Below, one piece after another: positions 47,273 through 60,089 of a stretch of DNA of 64,000 bases (within the stretch, counting starts at the first letter, position 1; the number at the start of each line of letters is the position of its first letter). The stretch covers positions 1 through 64,000 of the forward strand of contig JADNRY010000001.1 in assembly GCA_015501585.1 (NCBI GenBank), read 5' to 3'. The translations under genes were made by a program, and so were the position numbers. Source of the DNA: Rhodocollybia butyracea (taxonomy: Eukaryota; Basidiomycota; Agaricomycetes; Agaricales; Omphalotaceae). Under the pieces are notes generated by a model that saw nothing but the letters and a program-made list of their open reading frames with translations, was not told where the DNA came from and searched no databases.

Positions 47273-49221
47273 ATGGATGCTTTTGACACGTATCAAACGC
47301 CACTTTCCAGGTACCGTATATTTAGCAATGTTTTGAACAAGTTGACGGGAAATTTTCCTTGATAGTCGATATGCCAGTAAAGAAATGGCGTATTTGTTTT
47401 CGCCTTCTGTGTGTAACCTATGCCAGTCTCGTCTTGATGAACCTAAGGACGCGTCCTTCTTTAGAACCGATTCTATACCTGGAGAAAACTCTGGTTAAAC
47501 CTGGCCATCGCGGAGAAAGAGCTGGGTTTACCCATTTCCGATGAAGCCATCTCGCAGATGAAGGAGAACTTGGTACGTTACATTGCTCCGATGGATATAC
47601 CTCCCACTGACCTTTGTGTGCATTTCAGCAACTATCTCCTGAGCAATTCGATGTTGCTGCCAAAGAAGAGAAAAAACGAAGGCACGACGTCATGGCTCAT
47701 GTATACACCTTTGGAACAGTTGCTCCAGCAGCTGCAGGGATTATTCAGTAAGTCTTTCAAGTCTTTCAGCGATATAAATGGTCTCAAGTGCTCTCTTGTT
47801 CCATAGCTTGGGTGCTACATCGTGTTATGTTACCGAGTCCGCAAATATTTTCATTACATCTATGTTCACTTTGCATCTAAAGCTTCCTCCAGCAATGCCG
47901 ATCTCATTTTCCTGCGAGACGGATTAGACTACTTAATCCGCTCCCTGTATGTGCTCATCTCTCGCCTATCGGCATTTGCTGCTCAATATCGCGACTTGCC
48001 AACCTTGGGTTTCACACATTTCCAGCCCGCACAGTTGACCACTGTGGGCAAGCGTGCAACCCTCTGGATCCAGGTATGATCCGTCTTCATTCAACAGAGA
48101 TTTGGCTGACGATAAGCTGTAGGAGCTTCTCTGGGATCTACGAAACATTAAACGCGCCAGAGAAGATATAGGCTTTCGTGGTGTCAAGGGTACTACTGGC
48201 ACTCAGGCTAGTTTCCTTGCGCTCTTCGATGGAAATCACGAACAGGTGCTTGGAAATCTTTCGCGTTTAGTCCCTTAACGGTAACGGTGATGTCAGGTTG
48301 AAGCACTCGACGCACTGGTCACCAAGCTTTCTGGTTTCGACTATGCCTACCCGGTCACGTCGCAAACCTACTCCCGCAAGATTGACATTGACGTTCTCGC
48401 ACCTTTGGCTTCCTTCGGTGCAACCGCGCATAAAATTGCCACCGACATTCGTCTTTTAGCAAATCTAAAGGTAGGTTCATTCCTTGCTGATGCCTGCCCA
48501 AATGGTTGACTCCTCCCCAGGAAGTTGAAGAGCCCTTTGAATCAACTCAGATTGGCTCGTCTGCAATGGCATACAAACGCAACCCGATGCGTTGTGAACG
48601 TGTTTGCAGTCTTTCCAGACATCTAATGATATTGCAGCAAAATGCGTTGATGACTTCAAGCGTGCAATGGTTTGAAAGGACTCTGGATGATAGGCGAGTT
48701 AGATTTGAGAGTTTTACCGTTCTTTTACCTTCTCGACTCACGATTTCTCCATCAGCGCCAACCGACGTATCACCCTTCCCGAAGCCTTCCTCACCGCCGA
48801 TATCGTCCTGTCGACTCTCCAAAACGTCTCCGAAGGCCTTGTCGTCTACCCAAAGGTAATCGCTCGCCGAATCGCTCAAGAACTACCCTTCATGGCCACC
48901 GAAAACATTATCATGGCACTCGTCAAAGCCGGCGGAGACCGTCAAGAGGCTCATGAGAAGATTCGAGTCTTGTCGCATGAGGCAGCTTATCAGGTGAAGC
49001 AACTGGGTTTGGAGAATGACTTGATTGAGAGGGTGAAGCAAGATCCGTACTTCGATCCTATCAAAGGCCAGTTGGATGCATTGTTGGAACCGACAAGCTT
49101 CGTGGGCAGGGCCCCGGAGCAGGTGGATGCGTTTTTGAAAGATTGGGTGGGGCCTGCTTTGAAAGATGAGAAAGCACAGGAAGCAATTAAAGGGGCGCAG
49201 AAGGTAGAATTGAGTGTCTAA
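47273..49221 (+). CDS. ADE13: Adenylosuccinate lyase
   Basis: Catalyses two fumarate-releasing steps in purine synthesis (SAICAR to AICAR, and adenylosuccinate to AMP). Ten exons: 47273-47310, 47366-47408, 47465-47572, 47629-47747, 47807-47836, 47893-48073, 48123-48245, 48297-48470, 48521-48693 and 48756-49221, giving 484 residues, the normal size. Signature blocks are [40 protein letters not shown] and the fumarate-lyase signature [10 protein letters not shown]. It closes with [15 protein letters not shown]. The last intron (48694-48755) starts with a GC donor, GCGAGT. The first exon carries 12 codons ([12 protein letters not shown]). Confidence 0.96.
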
Positions 49222-49370
49222 AGGTGGCTATGATAACGGTTTCCGCTGCTTGCCATACTTACTATACTATTCGATGTACTTGTATAAGTCGTGACTCTAC
49301 TAAACTGTTAAGCGCTCATTTTACTCAATGAGACCGCGCCGGTTAATCCTTCTTCCTTCCTGATCTTATC

Positions 49371-51158
49371 ATGGAGTCAGATACTGAACCTAAGAAAGTC
49401 GAGCTTGGGATTCTGGACCTCCCGACTGAGATAATCATCAGCTTACTTGCAGACCTAGATATAGCGACCTTGATGCGCTGTAAACTGGTATGTTTAGGCC
49501 ATATCAATTCGTCAAAACTAACTTCATGAGATTTCCAGGTTTGCAGATTCCTACTCAACATTATCCAAGAAACGACTATTCTCACTTATGCGATCGAGCT
49601 AGCAGTCTCCGGCCAACAGGACGGAGTAAGCTCCAAGTTGCCCGTAACGGAAAAACTGACCCTACTTCGGAATCGACAATCGTGCTGGAATGTACTCAAA
49701 TGGAGTTCACAGACCCAATATCCCATGCAAAATCACGGTGGCGGACTCTGGGAACTTTTCGGGGACGTACTGGCCCAACATAGACATGACAAAAGCTTCA
49801 TATTTGTACAACTTCCAGGGTATCATCGAGGTATTCCTGAGCGACAATGGGTAGTGAAGCCAGAGGTGCCAGATGTCAGGGATTTTACAATGGAACCGAG
49901 TCAAGATCTACTTGTAATACTTGAAACTCCCCGACGGTAGGTTCCTTATATCCAATAGTCCTGCTAATCTTACCGGAATGCTTTGCCTAGGACGGCACGA
50001 CGTTCGGGATATCATCGTATTCATCTGCAAAAGCTGTCTACTGGAGCGAAGCACCCTTTAGCCAGCCATTCTGGTGTTATTGAACACTTTAGCTCTGCCC
50101 CACACACATCATTCTTGATACAGGTATCCTCGGAATACATTGGAATATTCTTCAACGCCAATCTCAACTTTGCAACAAACGAGTTCGCTGTCTGGGAATG
50201 GAAGACCGGGCAGAGGAAATTGGTAAATTGTTTGTGACTTTCCGATATGTGATCAATTTTTCTGAACCAGCCTTTTATATAGCATCTAATGGGGGATGAA
50301 TTTCGATCTTCCTGTTTCCTGTCCGACAAACACATTCTTTTATTGCTCGCGTCATCTTCAAACGCAGATGGAGGACAGACCGAGGTTGATCTATTTGTAG
50401 TTGATTTTGAGCAGGAAGGGAGCGAGACTAAATCTCTTATGGACATCCAATATGGTCTCAGATTTGCTCTTCCTAGGTTCAAACAATCGGTTGTCCCATT
50501 CAAGTTTGCAGTTAGATCAGACCCTTCTCCTTCTTGGAACCCTCATCCTGATATTAAAGCTCCTTTCCATGTGGCACATACGGCAAAAATTTTCATCGCC
50601 TCTCTTTGGATACAAGAGCATTTCATTCACCATCTAGCGCTTGTTGTCCCACAAAGCACCTTGCTCTCTCGACTTAATTTGTTGGGAGCAATGACAAATA
50701 ATCCGAAACTGGCTTGGAAGGACTGGGGACCAACGGAGTCGCGACTGATGAAATTGCCAATGGAAAACCGAAGCTTCGACATATGGGCATGTTATGTTCA
50801 TGGAACAAAATTCGTCGTTCCCGAACGTAGCTTTCGGTCGAGAGCAAACTCTACTACTATCCACCTCCTTGATTTTAACCAAAAAGCACTAAGAAATGGG
50901 GTATTCCGGGATGATGGGCTTCAGACAGACGTCATCTCCGACATGGACTCATCATTGATATATTATAACTCAAGCCTCTGTGTCATTGCCTCGACCATAT
51001 TTCGTGCGGGAGACTTATTTCGAGAGGAAGTTAGCACGCGTTTGGGGTATCGGTGGATAGCGAAACCAATAGCACTCCGCGAGGGCTCAAATTCTTTGAT
51101 GTGTAGCGAAGATTCAGTCATCTTGGTACAAGATGTATGTATAGAATGCAAATCTTAG
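49371..51158 (+). CDS. F-box protein
   Basis: Four exons: 49371-49487, 49539-49936, 49991-50222 and 50283-51158, giving 540 residues. An F-box lies at about residues 12-50: LGILDLPTEIIISLLADLD, then LMRCKLVCRFLLNIIQE. Such proteins usually bring substrates to an SCF (Skp1-cullin) ubiquitin ligase. The rest (Trp-rich strands such as FAVWEWKTGQRKL) looks like a beta-propeller-type C-terminal region without a clear WD signature. This layout is common in the large F-box families of Agaricomycetes. Target unknown. Confidence 0.85.
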
Positions 51159-51680
51159 AGGCAAAAGCTAATCGGATTTCACGTCTAGGAAGGAGACTGT
51201 TCTTACCATGTATATTCGTTCTAGCGTCTAGAATACTGTGAGAATAAATTTGGATATCAAGATACAATACCGAGTCTTTAAAGGGAGGTCGTTCAGTTTT
51301 TATATAGGCTTATGATCTCTTGGGGATTAGTTACGTCTAAATCCTAGGTTGAAATTTCGTTGCTGCTGAGCGCGGAGGAAAGGCGATTTCTTGTTGGGAC
51401 GAGATAAAATACGAGCTCCATGTTACAGCTGGGACTCAGTGCTGGGTAGCGGGACTGACTGCTACCAGGGGTCATAGACCGGTAGTCTAGCTCAAAAAAG
51501 AAAGATCTATAGCAGAATTTGAACTTGCGCTCAAAGAGATAGAGAGATCTCGTCGTAACATGGGACTCAAAGGCATTGTACAGCATACTCAATCTTTCAG
51601 TGCGAGATAAGATATTTGTGTCAGATCCAATTAAAGCAAAAGACGCAAGACTAAACTAAGTCACATATAAGATCTTCCAT

Positions 51681-52923
51681 CTACCAATTCCGCCGCAGGT
51701 TCTTACCAGTCACCCAGGCTTGCCAGATAGCTCTAAAGATGGTCTCGTCAGTAAGCACTATAATTGATATTTGAAGGCGGTGATACTTACCCCTCGGTCC
51801 TCCAAAAAATCCAGGTAAGTCAAAGCAACTGCAACCCAAAAGCTTGGATCTACACCTAACATCTCTGCTTCTAGTCTATCCATTTGTAGGACGCCGTTCA
51901 ATGATCCGACGGTGAAGGTCGATGTGAGGTCAGTAAATGTCAAAACGGGGAGTGCTTTAACACATCGGGGGGTCGGTGATGCAGATGTGGAAGATGATGC
52001 TGATGATGCTGTCGTGGATATTGGAGGAAGAATAGATGCAGTGGCAGGAGGTACAGGATGAGATACAGTAGATGGTCGAATTGTATCTGCTGCTGTATAA
52101 GGAGGCGGTGATTGTACAACGGCTCGTGCAAGCGAAAACGAATACCCGCTTGAAATGTCTTTCTCATAATACCTGAATGCCCTCATGGCACGCGAGAAGA
52201 GACTCTGATGCGCATTCGGCGTTGAAGACGGCGGTTCAGTACTTGGAGCAAGAATAAATTCTGATACCGAATTTGACGATGCAGATGGCCTCGAAAACTT
52301 TGGACCTAGTAGAGCAGCAGACGAGGCCGAAGCAGCGACTGTCACAGGAGTAAGAGCCGATTTCGGTGAAGGTGGTGATAAAGCAAGCGTCGGAACTGGG
52401 GGAGTCGGGGGATATGAATGGACAGAAGAAGTGCTAACATTTGTATCAACATAATCTGGAGCAATGACTGTTGTTGGTGTTAGCAAACTTGTGCGTGACT
52501 TGAATGACAGGGCGCCCTCAGAATATAGCGGGTTCTTAGTTGAAAGTGGAATGACTGGGATAAATGTGCCAGGCGGGAAAGTTGGCGAGCGGACGCGGAT
52601 GTACCAGCCTTTCTGGCTTGGTCTGTGTATTATCCAGCATATCGTAGAGGTTGGACTGTGCTAAATTAGCAGATTATTATTGAATCCTATAAAACGGCCA
52701 AAGAAATTGAACGTACAACTAAATGTTCAATAATCTCGTTGTCGCTCAAAAACCTTTCTTTAAACCAGACAACCTGGTCCGAAGATTCTTCGAAGACGTT
52801 TATTCGGGCGTCCTGTAGAACGTCTGTGCTAATATAACAGTGTCATTTCGAGTGTTACGTGCTGTTGAGCTTAGCACACCTCTGTACTTTGTAACGGGTA
52901 AACTTGGATTCGCTTGTGGTCAT
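51681..52923 (-). CDS. Conserved-looking basidiomycete protein, function unknown
   Basis: Four exons: 52923-52880, 52828-52717, 52660-51791 and 51743-51681, giving 362 residues. The N-terminal ~105 residues (MTTSESKFTRYKVQS, FEESSDQVVWFKERFLSDNE, HSPTSTICWIIHRPSQKGWY, IRVRSPTFPPGTFIPV) look like a compact beta-rich domain. The middle is Ser/Pro/Thr-rich and disordered. The C-terminal part (DRLEAEMLGVDPSFWVAVAL, then TIFRAIWQAWVTGKNLRRNW) is ordered again and helical. The family is not one I can name. Start codon lies 66-87 bp from MED21, in the opposite direction. Confidence 0.75.
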
Positions 52924-53010
52924 GGTCGGTTGTCAGCGAGCGTCTATCTCATCTGATTGGATTTGTACCACCACCGTCTCTTGGTCCCAATGCTTCAAGA
53001 ATTGTCGCAT
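52924..53010. promoter_or_regulatory. Very short bidirectional promoter
   Basis: Only 66 bp separate the two outermost start codons (52923 minus, 52990 plus), or 87 bp if MED21 starts at 53011. Both 5' UTRs and core promoters must overlap or extend into each other. No TATA box is seen. Confidence 0.6.
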
Positions 53011-53690
53011 ATGGACCGTATAACCCAGCTTCAAGATGAAATACAGCAGGCAGGCATCTTGCTTTTTACTTTATCCATATTTTAACCTATATTTATAGCT
53101 TCTTATGATAATGTCCACCAGTATCGCCTACCTCACATCTCGTTCCAATTTTATCCAAGTGTCTCCCGATATACCAATCACAAAGCAGAGAAATCCGGAA
53201 AAGTATGATGCGCCAGATATTTTTGAAGGTATAACTCCCAGTGGTTCAGATAACTGGTTGCTAACAACGTTATACAGCTAACAAAAAAGAACTCGTTACC
53301 GATCTCATTCGAAAAGCAAAACAAGTTGAATATCTCGTCAAGTCGTTACCAGAACCAGAACCAGAGGAGGCCCAGGTGAATAGAAAGCTTTAGATGCGTC
53401 GCCGACTGATCGCAATATAGGCTCAAAGGCTTCAGCAGCTCGAAGAAGAAATGCAAATTGCTAACACAGAGTATGCTCTGGCAGTCAAGAGGCTAAGTGA
53501 GTAGCCTGAACTTGATATTGACTATTCTAGATTCTACATTTCCTCTACAGAAAGCCTACACACAGAAGTGTCTGAGCTTCTTCGGTCGATGCTAACAGAC
53601 GTCAGTCACATCCCAGTGCTTGATGTAGATGATCCTATGGTTGAAGATAAGGCGGCGGCCCAGGCAACTAAAGGTTCATCTGCGGCCTAA
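53011..53690 (+). CDS. MED21: Mediator complex subunit 21 (Srb7)
   Basis: Small coiled-coil subunit of the Mediator middle module, which bridges regulators to RNA polymerase II. Five exons: 53011-53049, 53099-53228, 53278-53375, 53421-53496 and 53551-53690, giving 160 residues from MDRITQLQDEIQQ (167 if the in-frame ATG at 52990 is used). Signature pieces are SIAYLTSRSNF, TKQRNPEKYDAPDIFE and NKKELVTDLIRKAKQVEYLV with KSLPEPEPEE, then a long heptad-like helix. The first intron (53050-53098) begins with GC rather than GT; the read-through hits a stop, so the intron is needed. Confidence 0.92.
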
Positions 53691-54388
53691 GAACCAACCA
53701 AAGAAAATATGACATTCTTCGGTTAGCACTCTGTGCCAACATACTCACCCAGCTGTCACGCGAAGACGATGACAAGACAGTGGCAGCGGTTTAAAGATTC
53801 TGAAAGAACATGAAAAACCTCTGTTAAATGGAAGTACTGCTTTATCTGGGGCTCTATCAATAGTGAGTTCGGTTGACATCACATTTACTGGCCTTTGACG
53901 ACTTTTCTGGAACCGCTGCTCAGTATTATCATTGTTAATGACGGTGATCTATACTCTGAAACTGGGACTATCAATCGCATTTCGGTTCCACATATGGGTG
54001 AGCGAGCGCGAACGATGATAGCTGTTCGTTTCATAAAAAATAAGAAAAGACTCAAGGAGCAAGCGAATAATTCCCCATGTCATTTACCAGCCAAAGTTGA
54101 AGACTACGAACTCGTACCCGGCATCGAGCTGTGAGATATCATCGGTGGCTCTGGTTCACGTCATGGCTTGGAACTGAACTTTGGAAAACGACTATGAATA
54201 CCCTTTTATAGTTGGGGGTTTCCATTAAAACTCAAGCACGCTAGCTTTGTGTGAGAGGTGTACTATCATCCTATTGGTTGTTGTGAGTACTTTTGAAAAC
54301 AAACACACGACGCGCGTCCAGGACCAGATTCTACCGAAATTATAAAGAATAAGTAAATACTCTCCCGCCTCGTAACTCTATGATCCGT
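53691..54388. other. Intergenic between convergent MED21 and RRM genes
   Basis: About 700 bp. A frame at 53895-54134 on plus has no ATG at its start and no known motif. Nothing else is recognised. Confidence 0.45.
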
Positions 54389-55543
54389 CTACCAGTCACC
54401 TCCATATGAATTCGACCTTCGGGTATTGCTTCTGGCAGGGCCGTCTCTCGTAGGGCGCGGGTTCGAGTAAAACATCATAATGGAATGTCCTGATCTAGTC
54501 TCTGTTCCATGGAGAGCATCCTTTGCCTTCGTTGCGGCGTCGATGCTCTTGAACTCGATGATTCCGTTTCGGTTTCTCACTGTAAAGATCAAAGTATTTT
54601 AGAGGGAACAAATGCGAAGATAAAAAGTGACGTACACATAATGACATTGACTATCTCCGGCTCGAAATCCACCAATACCTCCCGCAGATCTTCTGAAGTT
54701 CCATCGAACTGAGAAAAGTAGAGCTTATTAGAGGGTGGATCTGTCTCCCTTCTTTTTTCCTCAGCAAAGTCCAAAGCAACTGTTTGACCAACAATTACGG
54801 CTCTGCGATCGGGGAAGGCATTCATGGCAGCTTCCGCATCCTCCAAGCGTTCGAAAGATATATGGCCAAATCCACGTGATTGGCCATAAGGGTCCTTGGC
54901 TATTGAAAAATGAGTTACGCGTAACAAATAAACAAGAAAAAAGATTACCAATGTTTACTCGCGTAAGTGTACCAAAAGGTGCAAACGTCTGCTGCACATC
55001 CTCCTGTTGAATATCACGCGGGAGACCACCGACGAAAATTGTTCTCGTAGGACCCGAAGGTGATACAACTGACGACTCGCGGGGTACCCGAATTTTTGTT
55101 GTCTGGGGCTCGTTAAGAACTGCAGCTCTAGCTATCCGTCCTCCAAAAGTCAATGGAGGATTCTTTGAAGCTTGTACAAATTCAGCGGCATCTTCAGCAG
55201 ATGCAAATTCCACATTGGCAAAACCACCCGGCCGACCATCCGGGTCGTCAGCTGGAGAGCAATAAGAATGAGATTACTGACGACCGAAAGTAGAAAACTC
55301 ACGCATGTTTATGGACTGGAGGGGTCCAAACTGTTCTGCCTTGTTTTTAATGTCCTCGATTTCCAAAGTCCACGGTAAATTGCTCAAGTAAACAAATCGC
55401 CCTTGGGACTCGGCTCGGTTCACGCGCGACGTGGATAAAAACCGGTAAGCAGATAGAGCAGATGACACCGAAAGTACAGAAGCATTCCGAGGTCGCAGCA
55501 ACGAGGAACGGAGAACAGAAATAGGGCGCAAGGTGGAAAACAT
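54389..55543 (-). CDS. Three-RRM RNA-binding protein, probably mitochondrial
   Basis: Four exons: 55543-55303, 55251-54949, 54899-54636 and 54579-54389, giving 332 residues. The first ~45 residues (MFSTLRPISVLRSSLLRPRN..., Arg/Ser/Leu-rich, no acids) form a mitochondrial presequence. RRM1 begins GRFVYLSNLPWTLE with RNP1 GGFANVEF. RRM2 begins RTIFVGGLPRDIQQ with RNP1 RGFGHISF. RRM3 begins NKLYFSQFDGTSEDL with NGIIEFKS. The tail is RGG-poor but Arg/Ser-rich, ending SNSYGGDW. Similar fungal proteins work in mitochondrial RNA metabolism; the exact partner is unknown. Confidence 0.9.
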
Positions 55544-55735
55544 GGTGGACGAGACGAAATAAAGACGAAAGTCACGGAACGAAAAAAAAATAGCTGCAAC
55601 GTGATCTCTGCTAGGCGCTTAATTCTCGATCAATTGCAAATCAATTGGGTCTTTAGCTCAAGAGCATCCAGTTTGTAAATGTCATAAAAAACTTCAAAGC
55701 TGTTACACAGTCTATGCAAGTACCGACACATCCTT

Positions 55736-58260
55736 TCAGACTCGCTCCAATTTTTCCCCTTCCATCTTGAAATCAGCCGACTTGGGTTCAACTGATACAG
55801 CTGGGGAATAACTCATACCCGCCGTCGTGCGCCCTCCCGTGCTACCCCATACACCACCGGTAATCCCACCTTTCTCGAATATATGGTCAATCTCTTCTAG
55901 CTGAAGCCCTCTAGTCTCCGGGAAAAACTGCAAGTCGGCCGCATGAGTACTAGATTTTATACCTTGGAGAAAAAACACTTACAAAGTAAACAATCGGGAC
56001 CTGTCTTTAAAATCAGCAGTATGCACAGAGAATTTGCCATAAAATAGAGTCTTACCCAACATGCATTGAAAATCGCAAAGATAATGAATACGCGCCAAGA
56101 GATCGAGTTTATGGCGATGGGAGTGATTTGAACGACAGTGAAAACACACCTGAAAACTATCCTCAGAGAATTCATTCACAGGACCTACAGATAACTCACA
56201 TCCAGTTGAAAAAGCTGGAAATCGCAGAACCTCGGGCTCTGATACGAGTGGTGCTAATCTAAACACTTCGTTTCAAAGATATGCGAAACTCGAAAGGACC
56301 GACTTACTTCAGCTGGGTATAGCCCTAATATACATATTAAGCATCTTGGAGCGAAGTGGGTAGAGACCAAAAACACGTACACGGCTGTTGCGCGAAGAAA
56401 TGTTGAGAGATGGAGCAGGAAAATGACAAGAAGGCCACGCACAATAGGTAAGAAGCCGATCCCCAAGAAGATCTGAAAAATGAATACCATGGCAGTGGCG
56501 GCAAACGCAGCTGGTCTTGTACCCAGTGAAAGTAGAATCGCGGCCAAGATGAAACACACTGAAAGACCGCTTGCAGAGATCATTAGAAGAGGACGGCGAC
56601 CGAAACGATCAATGGTCTATAGAAGGAAGGTCATTGATACTCAAATGCATATGGATCTCTTCCTCACCCACAACGGAATAAATGAGGCAACATATATGTA
56701 ACTGCCGTCCCCCCTCCAAGAATAAGTGACAGATTCCGGGAAAGCCCCATGGTGTTCTGATATACAATAGGCGCGAGGTAGCTATAAAGTGCTTGTTAAG
56801 CCACAAGCATTCTCAATCTATAAAAACTCAACCAACTTGATCATATTCGACCTGCGTCACAAAATCCGTTTGAAGTAGATCAAGCACAAATGATGGTTGT
56901 AACTTACCCAGTGAACTGTTGCATCACATTTATGGCGATACAAAGGCATATTCTTCTAAAATTCCCGATGGGACCACCATGGAAAAGTTCGCTGTAACGA
57001 AATGGCCCTGAACCCGTACTGTAAGCTTATGCCAAACTCGACTCAAGCATTAAATGCGCACCTCCTTCACTCTCTTGCGCCAAAGATACCTCAATCTCTT
57101 TCCTCGCCTGTACAACATCGGGGTGATCAACCGAGTCGTGATCTTCAAGTAGAGCTATCACTTTCGACGCCTCTTCTTCGTAGCCATGTGCTAGTAACCA
57201 ACGGGGGGAGTCGGGCAACACCTATGGATAAGTTGTTGTCACCATCTTCAAAGTATTGTAACAGTACGGCGCACCAACACCTGCAGTAGAAGGGCCAATG
57301 CAAATACAGCTTGAAATCCAATCGGCAGTCTCCATTGTATAGGTCCTACAAAAGAAAATGAATACGATGGCATGATTGCAAATATGATGACTGACCATCG
57401 ACGAAGCTTAATCCGTAATCTAACCAATACGCCTAGAGGGTTCATGAACAACCATAACGGAGAAGCAAGAGTTAACATACAATAACCAGACCTACGATAG
57501 TAATCGTAGAGTTCAAAGAGACCATGGCACCGCGAATAGCGCCACCACACGTCTCCGATTGGTATACTGGAATGGAGGATGAATTAAAACCATTTCCCTG
57601 AGTGAGCTCAGTTAAACAACGCCGACAAACAGCGTTATTTATCACTTACTATCCCCGTAATAATACGCCCGACGTATAACTGAGCCCTGGTAGTAGAGCT
57701 GGTGAGAATAGCTGTACCAATAAGCATAATCGTCGCCCCCATCATTATCATTCTTTTTCTTCCAATACTTTCGCCCCAGAAGAAAACCATCAGACTTCCA
57801 ATAGCAGATCCAATGTCCTAACACTGGGTTAGATCATAGAAAAAGCATCCCCAGATAATGTACATCCATACGTATATAGCCACCTGTGGAAGAAGTTGAT
57901 TGCCTAAACAAAGGAGGCGGGGGTATGCTCACTATCAGTCCTTGGGTAGTTGCATCGGGATCTCCAAAGTCGTGCCCAAATTGATTGTTAGCACCAATCT
58001 AGGTCCAAAAATATGTATATGTCTCATACTACAACTCTGTCACGCACGATACCAGACATAACACCTGCCCCATTAGAATCTACAGATACACTCTCCATTA
58101 TTCACGGGTACAACATACCTTGATCATAGCCAAGGAGCAAAAAAACCTTGACAACAGCAGGCTGCATGCACAGTCACTTAGTCTGTATCTTGATAACTGG
58201 ATGATGCTTACCTGTAATAGCCCACACCATAGCTTTCCCTCGTACAGGAAGAATCCACAT
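55736..58260 (-). CDS. MFS sugar transporter
   Basis: Major facilitator superfamily, sugar porter branch; imports hexoses or related sugars across the plasma membrane. About ten exons spanning 58260-55736. N-terminal exons give RGKAMVWAIT and FLLLGYDQGVMSGI (helix 1). Next are FFWGESIGRKRMIMMGATIM (the GxxxxGRKR loop), YVGRIITGIGNGFNSSSIPV and YQSETCGGAIRGAMVSL. The central loop has VLPDSPRWLLAHGYEEEA. The second half has MQQFTG, TIDRFGRRPLLMISASG and the signature FFPETRGLQLEEIDHIFEKG. All main family signatures are present, so it is probably functional. The substrate cannot be read from sequence. Confidence 0.9.
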
Positions 58261-58801
58261 AATGAAAATGTAACAGGATCAGTGGAGAGGATTGGACAAA
58301 CGCGAAAGCTTCTGTCGTTTTATATGATATCGCACGCATTGTGGCTTATAGTAGTGGCCAAGCGTCAACTGACCTGGGAGAGAAAGTGGGTTCATGAACG
58401 GGTCAGCGGACCGCACAGCTTTCTTTAATCACAAGGTATCAATGAAGTAGAATAAAAAGCGAAGGATTAAATAGTCATTAGCCACGGTCATAGTACAACA
58501 TGAAAGAATCTGTGCAGTGACTTCATGTTTGTGTACATTTCACAACCACGTTTGAACACTTGGCAGTGAACAATCTTTGTTTAGGAACACTGTCGAAAAA
58601 CATTAACCAAAATTCGGGACGCTGCGAAAGCTACTCACGAAAAGGTCCCGGTAATTGATGTTTCGTGCGAGAAAATATATTCAAGTTACAGCCCATAGAG
58701 CGGGTCAAGAGGTTCGAGTGTGGAACCTCACTAATAATAGGGCTCGGTTCGTGTTGGGCCTATATTTCTTCTAGAGTCACCCTTTTCGTGCACCAGATAG
58801 T
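58261..58801. other. Intergenic, MFS promoter side
   Basis: About 540 bp, mostly AT-rich. No gene recognised. Confidence 0.5.
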
Positions 58802-59880
58802 TTACTCTTGGTAAGGCCAGCCATTTGTAATTTCGTTGAGAACATCCATGACGACCAAATTTTCGTCAAACATGGAGACTATTGTTCGAATGGATTTCAT
58901 AGTCACCATCACTCCGGGAAGCTAAGAAACAAGCTAAATTAGGCAATAGAGGTCAGACGATGGAACTGCACTTGCCTCATAAACCTCTACCTCTGGTCCG
59001 GTGGAAGGCAAGGCAAGAGCAGCAAACTCGGCATATTCTGCAAAAAGAACACGCGCATGAATTAGGCTAGAGCCTATTCGGTTCTGTGAAACAAGTTAGT
59101 GCTGATGTATGCCCAGTATGCATATTTCTACCATGTAGACGTCAGCTCCGCTTTGATATATGTCTTGTTTTGGGTCGAAATCTGAAAGAGCTGAAAGAGA
59201 ACTCTGCTCATATTGGACTTCGTTGACAATATCCAAAGCTAATGCGAAAGGTTAAAAAATCTTCCATATTGGTGACGCATAACTCACAGAGACGAATAAG
59301 ATCTTGATGAACTCCAGCGATGACAGAAGGTTTTCCGAAAAGCTCTGTGGGTTCAGATACCCTTATGATGGCCTGAACCGTGGCCAGACTGCGATTGAGG
59401 CTATCGTGCATGTGTCGGAAAAGTACAGGCGTTATCGGGCTCTTCATAATTCTACGCATTTGTATACTTGACAAAAGCAAAAGGTAGGAATACAGAAACG
59501 GAGTTTTGATTGTTTCCTCGTCCAGAATCACTGGTTTCATGAAGGAGATGTCTATTTGGGAACACTGGCGCAGAAAAGCTAGCCTTGCGTTAGCAGAACG
59601 AACCAGGCTTCAAGCATGTTAGTGAGGTAATGTTTTCAATAGATTTTGGAACTTCATACCTCATTCCTGGTTCTGGAGGGCCGTATATTTTCAGGCAAAT
59701 ACCCACCGTTATATCTTGAACGTCGCGGGATGTACAACAGAGTGTTGACAGAGCATTAAGTTCCCATGTCAAGTCAGCAGTGGGGGTAGGAAAGCAAATG
59801 TTATGCACACAATCCACAAGCACAAAGAAATTATCGACGTGGAAAGCTCTGAGGGTAAGCTAAGTTCCATCCCAGAAGAA
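58802..59880 (-). CDS. Unidentified intron-rich gene
   Basis: Several open segments follow one another on the minus strand with plausible splice sites. One is VDCVHNICFPTPTADLTWEL ... PPEPGMRYEVPKSIENITSL. The next has KPVILDEETIKTPFLYSYLL, FRHMHDSLNRSLATVQAIIR and VSEPTELFGKPSVIAGVHQD. Later ones give ALALPSTGPEVEVYEA and LPGVMVTMKSIRTIVSMFDE ... NEITNGWPYQE, ending at the stop 58802. It looks helical and soluble, with no signal peptide or known catalytic motif. I do not recognise the family and the 5' end is uncertain. Confidence 0.5.
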
Positions 59881-60089
59881 GGTTCAATCGAATTTGAGGA
59901 GGTGTTGCTGGATTTGTTCACTAGGCAATATCTGCAGCAAAGTGGACGCGATAACTAAGCGGAGACAAGACGCTGATGATGAGCACGATACTTAAGCGCC
60001 TAAACTTTGACGCATTCGAATATGGACGGCAAAGCAAACAAGTCAATGTCCTTTCTATCGTCACATTTTTTTCTCTGACATTCAGCTTG

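Noticed and set aside
53895..54134. 79-codon plus-strand frame after MED21
   Set aside because: Opens with a non-ATG codon, no motif, probably 3' UTR or intergenic.
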